A stretch of 14,966 nucleotides of DNA from CAZNYG01 sp964577205 (lineage in GTDB: Bacteria; Elusimicrobiota; Endomicrobiia; Endomicrobiales; CAIRNS01): contig CAZNYG010000052.1 of the NCBI GenBank assembly GCA_964577205.1, forward strand, positions 1-14,966, given 5' to 3'. Positions 12,895 through 14,966 of this stretch are shown here, in pieces. Within the stretch, counting starts at the first letter, position 1. The number at the start of each line of letters is the position of its first letter. The position numbers and the translations under genes are program-made. A model generated the notes under the pieces. The model was not told the origin of the DNA and did no database searches. It was given only the letters and a program-made list of their open reading frames with translations.

Positions 12895-14966
12895 TCAGAA
12901 GTACGCCTCGATCTCCTGTGCTTCGCGGTTACGGATACGTCCGGCAATGTCACCCGCGGCAACGGCGCCATCGACGGCCGTCGTTTTCCCGTCATTCCAG
13001 GTTATCGTCATTCGCCGCAGAGAACGGCCCGGTTCGAACGTGTCAGAGCGGGCGCCGTTGTGATAGGTTACTCTGGTTTTTCCAAGGAAGATAAAGGAAA
13101 ACGTTCCCTGCTTCGTGAAATAATCCGAAGGAAGTACGGGAGACAGCCTGAGCTCCAGTTCCCCGCCCGCATTTACGGTAAAAGGGCGATGGCCCGCGGT
13201 CATGATCAGCCACATGTGTATCAGTTCCGCGGTGGAGCCGCTCAACCGGGCTACGAAACCCCGGCCGTGGAACGCGGGGTCCGGGAAGGCGCTGGACGAT
13301 ATGAACGAGGAGTTCTCCAGGATGCTCCTGCCGTAACGGGCGGGGTCCTGGAAACATATGCCGGCTCTGGCGAACGCTTCGAAAAACTCCGTGTACAGCC
13401 CCGCCCTGAGCAGTTCAAGAAGATATTTGTATTCCATGTGCAGCCACACCGATTCGTTCTCAAGCCATCCGGGCGCGAACACCGTGCAGCGTCCCAGATC
13501 CTTCGGTTCCTTCGCGAGAGAAGCGTTCACTTTGAACATGCCGAGAGCCCTGTCATACAGGGCGCTGTTCCTGACCGCGGTGTGGAGCTTGCGCAATTTC
13601 GTTTTTTTGGTTTCCGTCTTCATGTAATGGACCTCTCCCTCAAGGAACAGAGGGAGCGGATGACGGGCGAACGATTCCACCTTCACGCACGTTAGTTTCT
13701 TGTGGCCGACCGTGTTCAGTTTTTTGAACTTTTTCGCCTCGTAGGAAAAATAGGTGTAATACAACCCGGTTGAACGGTCCACCGCGCGGGACAGTCCGGC
13801 ATCCACTTTCTCAAGCGCGAAACCGATGAAACGGCGCAGGCGGGAACCGGTAATGACCGTTTCCCTGCCGCTGACCCCGAACCTTACGGCCTGCCGGTAT
13901 TCCTCCTTTGCCGAGCTTGCCTCGTCCCAGAACGCGTATGGGGTAAGGGAAGGCTGCCTGCCAAGCAGGTTTTCAAGCCGTATGAAGAACGTCTCAAGCT
14001 CTTCGGGGACCGCTATCGTGACGTTGTCGCCGCAGTGCGGCAGCATGAACCGCATCATGCGTTTCAGCTCGAAGGTCTCCGGCACCGAAGAACCGAACAC
14101 GCCTGAGAGCCCGTTAAGCGCGTCGTACCAGGACGGCTTATCGGCTTCCATCTCGATCCCGATGCCGTCCGGATCGAGCGTCGCCAGTTTGACCGCCAGC
14201 AGGCTTACCATCTTGCCCATGAGGGTGGTCTTATACACTTTGCCTTCGCCATAGTTGTCATGAACGAGATGCTTTTCCCTGCCGCGCCGCGCGATAAGGT
14301 GGGTTTTCTCTTCGCTGCGCACGACAGAGCCGAACTGCCGCACCTTGCCGTCGGCGGCCAGGACGTGCTTTTCCGAGCGCGGCAGCACGATATGGTCATT
14401 GTCGAAGAAGGTGAATTCGCTGCGTTTGAAAAGGATCTCCGTTCCCTTTTCCGGGAAGACTGAAAGAAAGCTTTCCAGCAGATCCAGGTTGTAGGTCCAA
14501 TGATCGGTCCAGTAGCCTTCACCGTGTTCCGCGTCCTGGATGCTCCGTGAATGTTCGAGGACGCCGCTGAGGAAGGATTCCCTGTCCGTCAGGAAATGGA
14601 CGCCTCTGTGTTCGGCATGGAGCAGAAGCCCGCCCGGCTCGAACGGATGCTCGAGGCATTCCATCAGCGCCGGTATGTCTTCTTTGCGGACAAGCGAACC
14701 GAGCGCCTGCGCCGCCTGTTTCCCGGCCGGCTCAAAAACAAAAAGCGTTCCCTTTACGACAAGCGGATTATTGCCGTCCAGCTGCAGGAGGTTATAAAAA
14801 GCGACGACGTTGTGGTCCCCGATCCGCGGATCGAAGAAAATGTCGTTGCGCTTGTTCTGGTTCATGTCCCGAAAGTTGCCGTTTCCCTGCGAAAAGTAGG
14901 AATCCGACAGGTGGAAGAAGTTGTAATCGCGCTCGAGATCGCCGTGTTTGCGGGAATAGACGTAGT
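12895..14966 (-). CDS. Clan GH-Q beta-glucan phosphorylase-like enzyme, C-terminal part (5' end outside window)
   Basis: The reading frame is open to the window edge, giving 689 visible residues; ATG 14865 is an internal Met. Visible residue 31 onward reads FRDMNQNKRNDIFF, matching the FRDxNQ motif of inverting phosphorylases (GH94 and relatives), whose Asp is the general acid; here that is visible residue 33, coded at 14866-14868. Other landmarks are LLQLDGNNPLVVKGTLF, an (alpha/alpha)6 barrel with KPSWYDALNGLSGVFGSS, and a C-terminal beta-sandwich (FIFLGKTRVTYHNGARSDTF). Family members cleave beta-glucosidic bonds with phosphate to give alpha-glucose-1-phosphate, usually in the cytoplasm. 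The size and motifs recall the large oligoglucan phosphorylases (GH94 1,2-beta-oligoglucan type, GH149 or GH161). Bond specificity cannot be read from the sequence. It is separated from the secreted genes by tRNA-Val. Confidence 0.88.
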   Translation of the reverse strand, partial: YVYSRKHGDLERDYNFFHLSDSYFSQGNGNFRDMNQNKRNDIFFDPRIGDHNVVAFYNLLQLDGNNPLVVKGTLFVFEPAGKQAAQALGSLVRKEDIPALMECLEHPFEPGGLLLHAEHRGVHFLTDRESFLSGVLEHSRSIQDAEHGEGYWTDHWTYNLDLLESFLSVFPEKGTEILFKRSEFTFFDNDHIVLPRSEKHVLAADGKVRQFGSVVRSEEKTHLIARRGREKHLVHDNYGEGKVYKTTLMGKMVSLLAVKLATLDPDGIGIEMEADKPSWYDALNGLSGVFGSSVPETFELKRMMRFMLPHCGDNVTIAVPEELETFFIRLENLLGRQPSLTPYAFWDEASSAKEEYRQAVRFGVSGRETVITGSRLRRFIGFALEKVDAGLSRAVDRSTGLYYTYFSYEAKKFKKLNTVGHKKLTCVKVESFARHPLPLFLEGEVHYMKTETKKTKLRKLHTAVRNSALYDRALGMFKVNASLAKEPKDLGRCTVFAPGWLENESVWLHMEYKYLLELLRAGLYTEFFEAFARAGICFQDPARYGRSILENSSFISSSAFPDPAFHGRGFVARLSGSTAELIHMWLIMTAGHRPFTVNAGGELELRLSPVLPSDYFTKQGTFSFIFLGKTRVTYHNGARSDTFEPGRSLRRMTITWNDGKTTAVDGAVAAGDIAGRIRNREAQEIEAYF

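Noticed and set aside
12808..13695. A 295-codon plus-strand open frame overlapping tRNA and phosphorylase
   Set aside because: It starts inside the tRNA gene and runs antisense to a conserved C-terminal domain.

Overview
The window reads as chromosomal DNA of an uncultured, diderm (Gram-negative-type) bacterium of moderately high GC. The diderm assignment rests on an outer-membrane beta-barrel protein with an OmpA-type peptidoglycan-binding domain and on several lipoprotein signal peptides. The mix of secreted glycosidase-like proteins, small jelly-roll lipoproteins and a DUF5683-type protein fits poorly characterised lineages such as Omnitrophota or Elusimicrobiota. That placement is an impression, not something the sequence proves. 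Every gene I accept lies on the minus strand, so the window is transcribed from high to low coordinates.

Layout in order of transcription. (1) 14966-12895: the C-terminal 689 residues of a clan GH-Q beta-glucan phosphorylase-like enzyme, running off the window. (2) 12813-12742: tRNA-Val(TAC) with its own promoter. (3) 12649-9389: two tandem secreted clan GH-A glycosidase-like proteins, each with two calcium-type Asp/Asn loops early in the barrel domain; the first also has a ~250-residue N-terminal extension. (4) 9343-6641: a 900-residue outer-membrane barrel fused to an Ig-like segment and an OmpA domain. (5) 6532-3068: two closely related carbohydrate-binding-like lipoproteins separated by a terminator-like hairpin, then a third diverged copy, a DUF5683-type membrane protein, and an Ig-like plus jelly-roll lipoprotein. 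The last four are tightly packed (overlaps of 8 and 4 bp, then a 14 bp gap). (6) 2995-1457: a secreted alpha/alpha-barrel (six-hairpin-like) protein with its own promoter inside a palindrome. (7) 1456-1074: a 383 bp gap holding a class I cyclic di-GMP (GEMM-I) riboswitch and an overlapping intrinsic terminator. (8) 1073-291: a secreted protein of unknown family, the direct riboswitch target, followed by a strong terminator. (9) 198-1: the N-terminus of a secreted protein with an Ig/chaperone-like start.

My reading of the whole: this is a cell-envelope glycan module. It has an outer-membrane anchor, surface or periplasmic lipoproteins that probably bind a glycan, two secreted glycosidases or transglycosidases, and a third secreted barrel enzyme. 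It sits beside a beta-glucan phosphorylase-like gene and a c-di-GMP-controlled secreted protein. The c-di-GMP link suggests a role in surface attachment or matrix. The substrate, and whether the parts form one system, are inference. No mobile element, CRISPR array, integrase or attachment-site repeat was seen.
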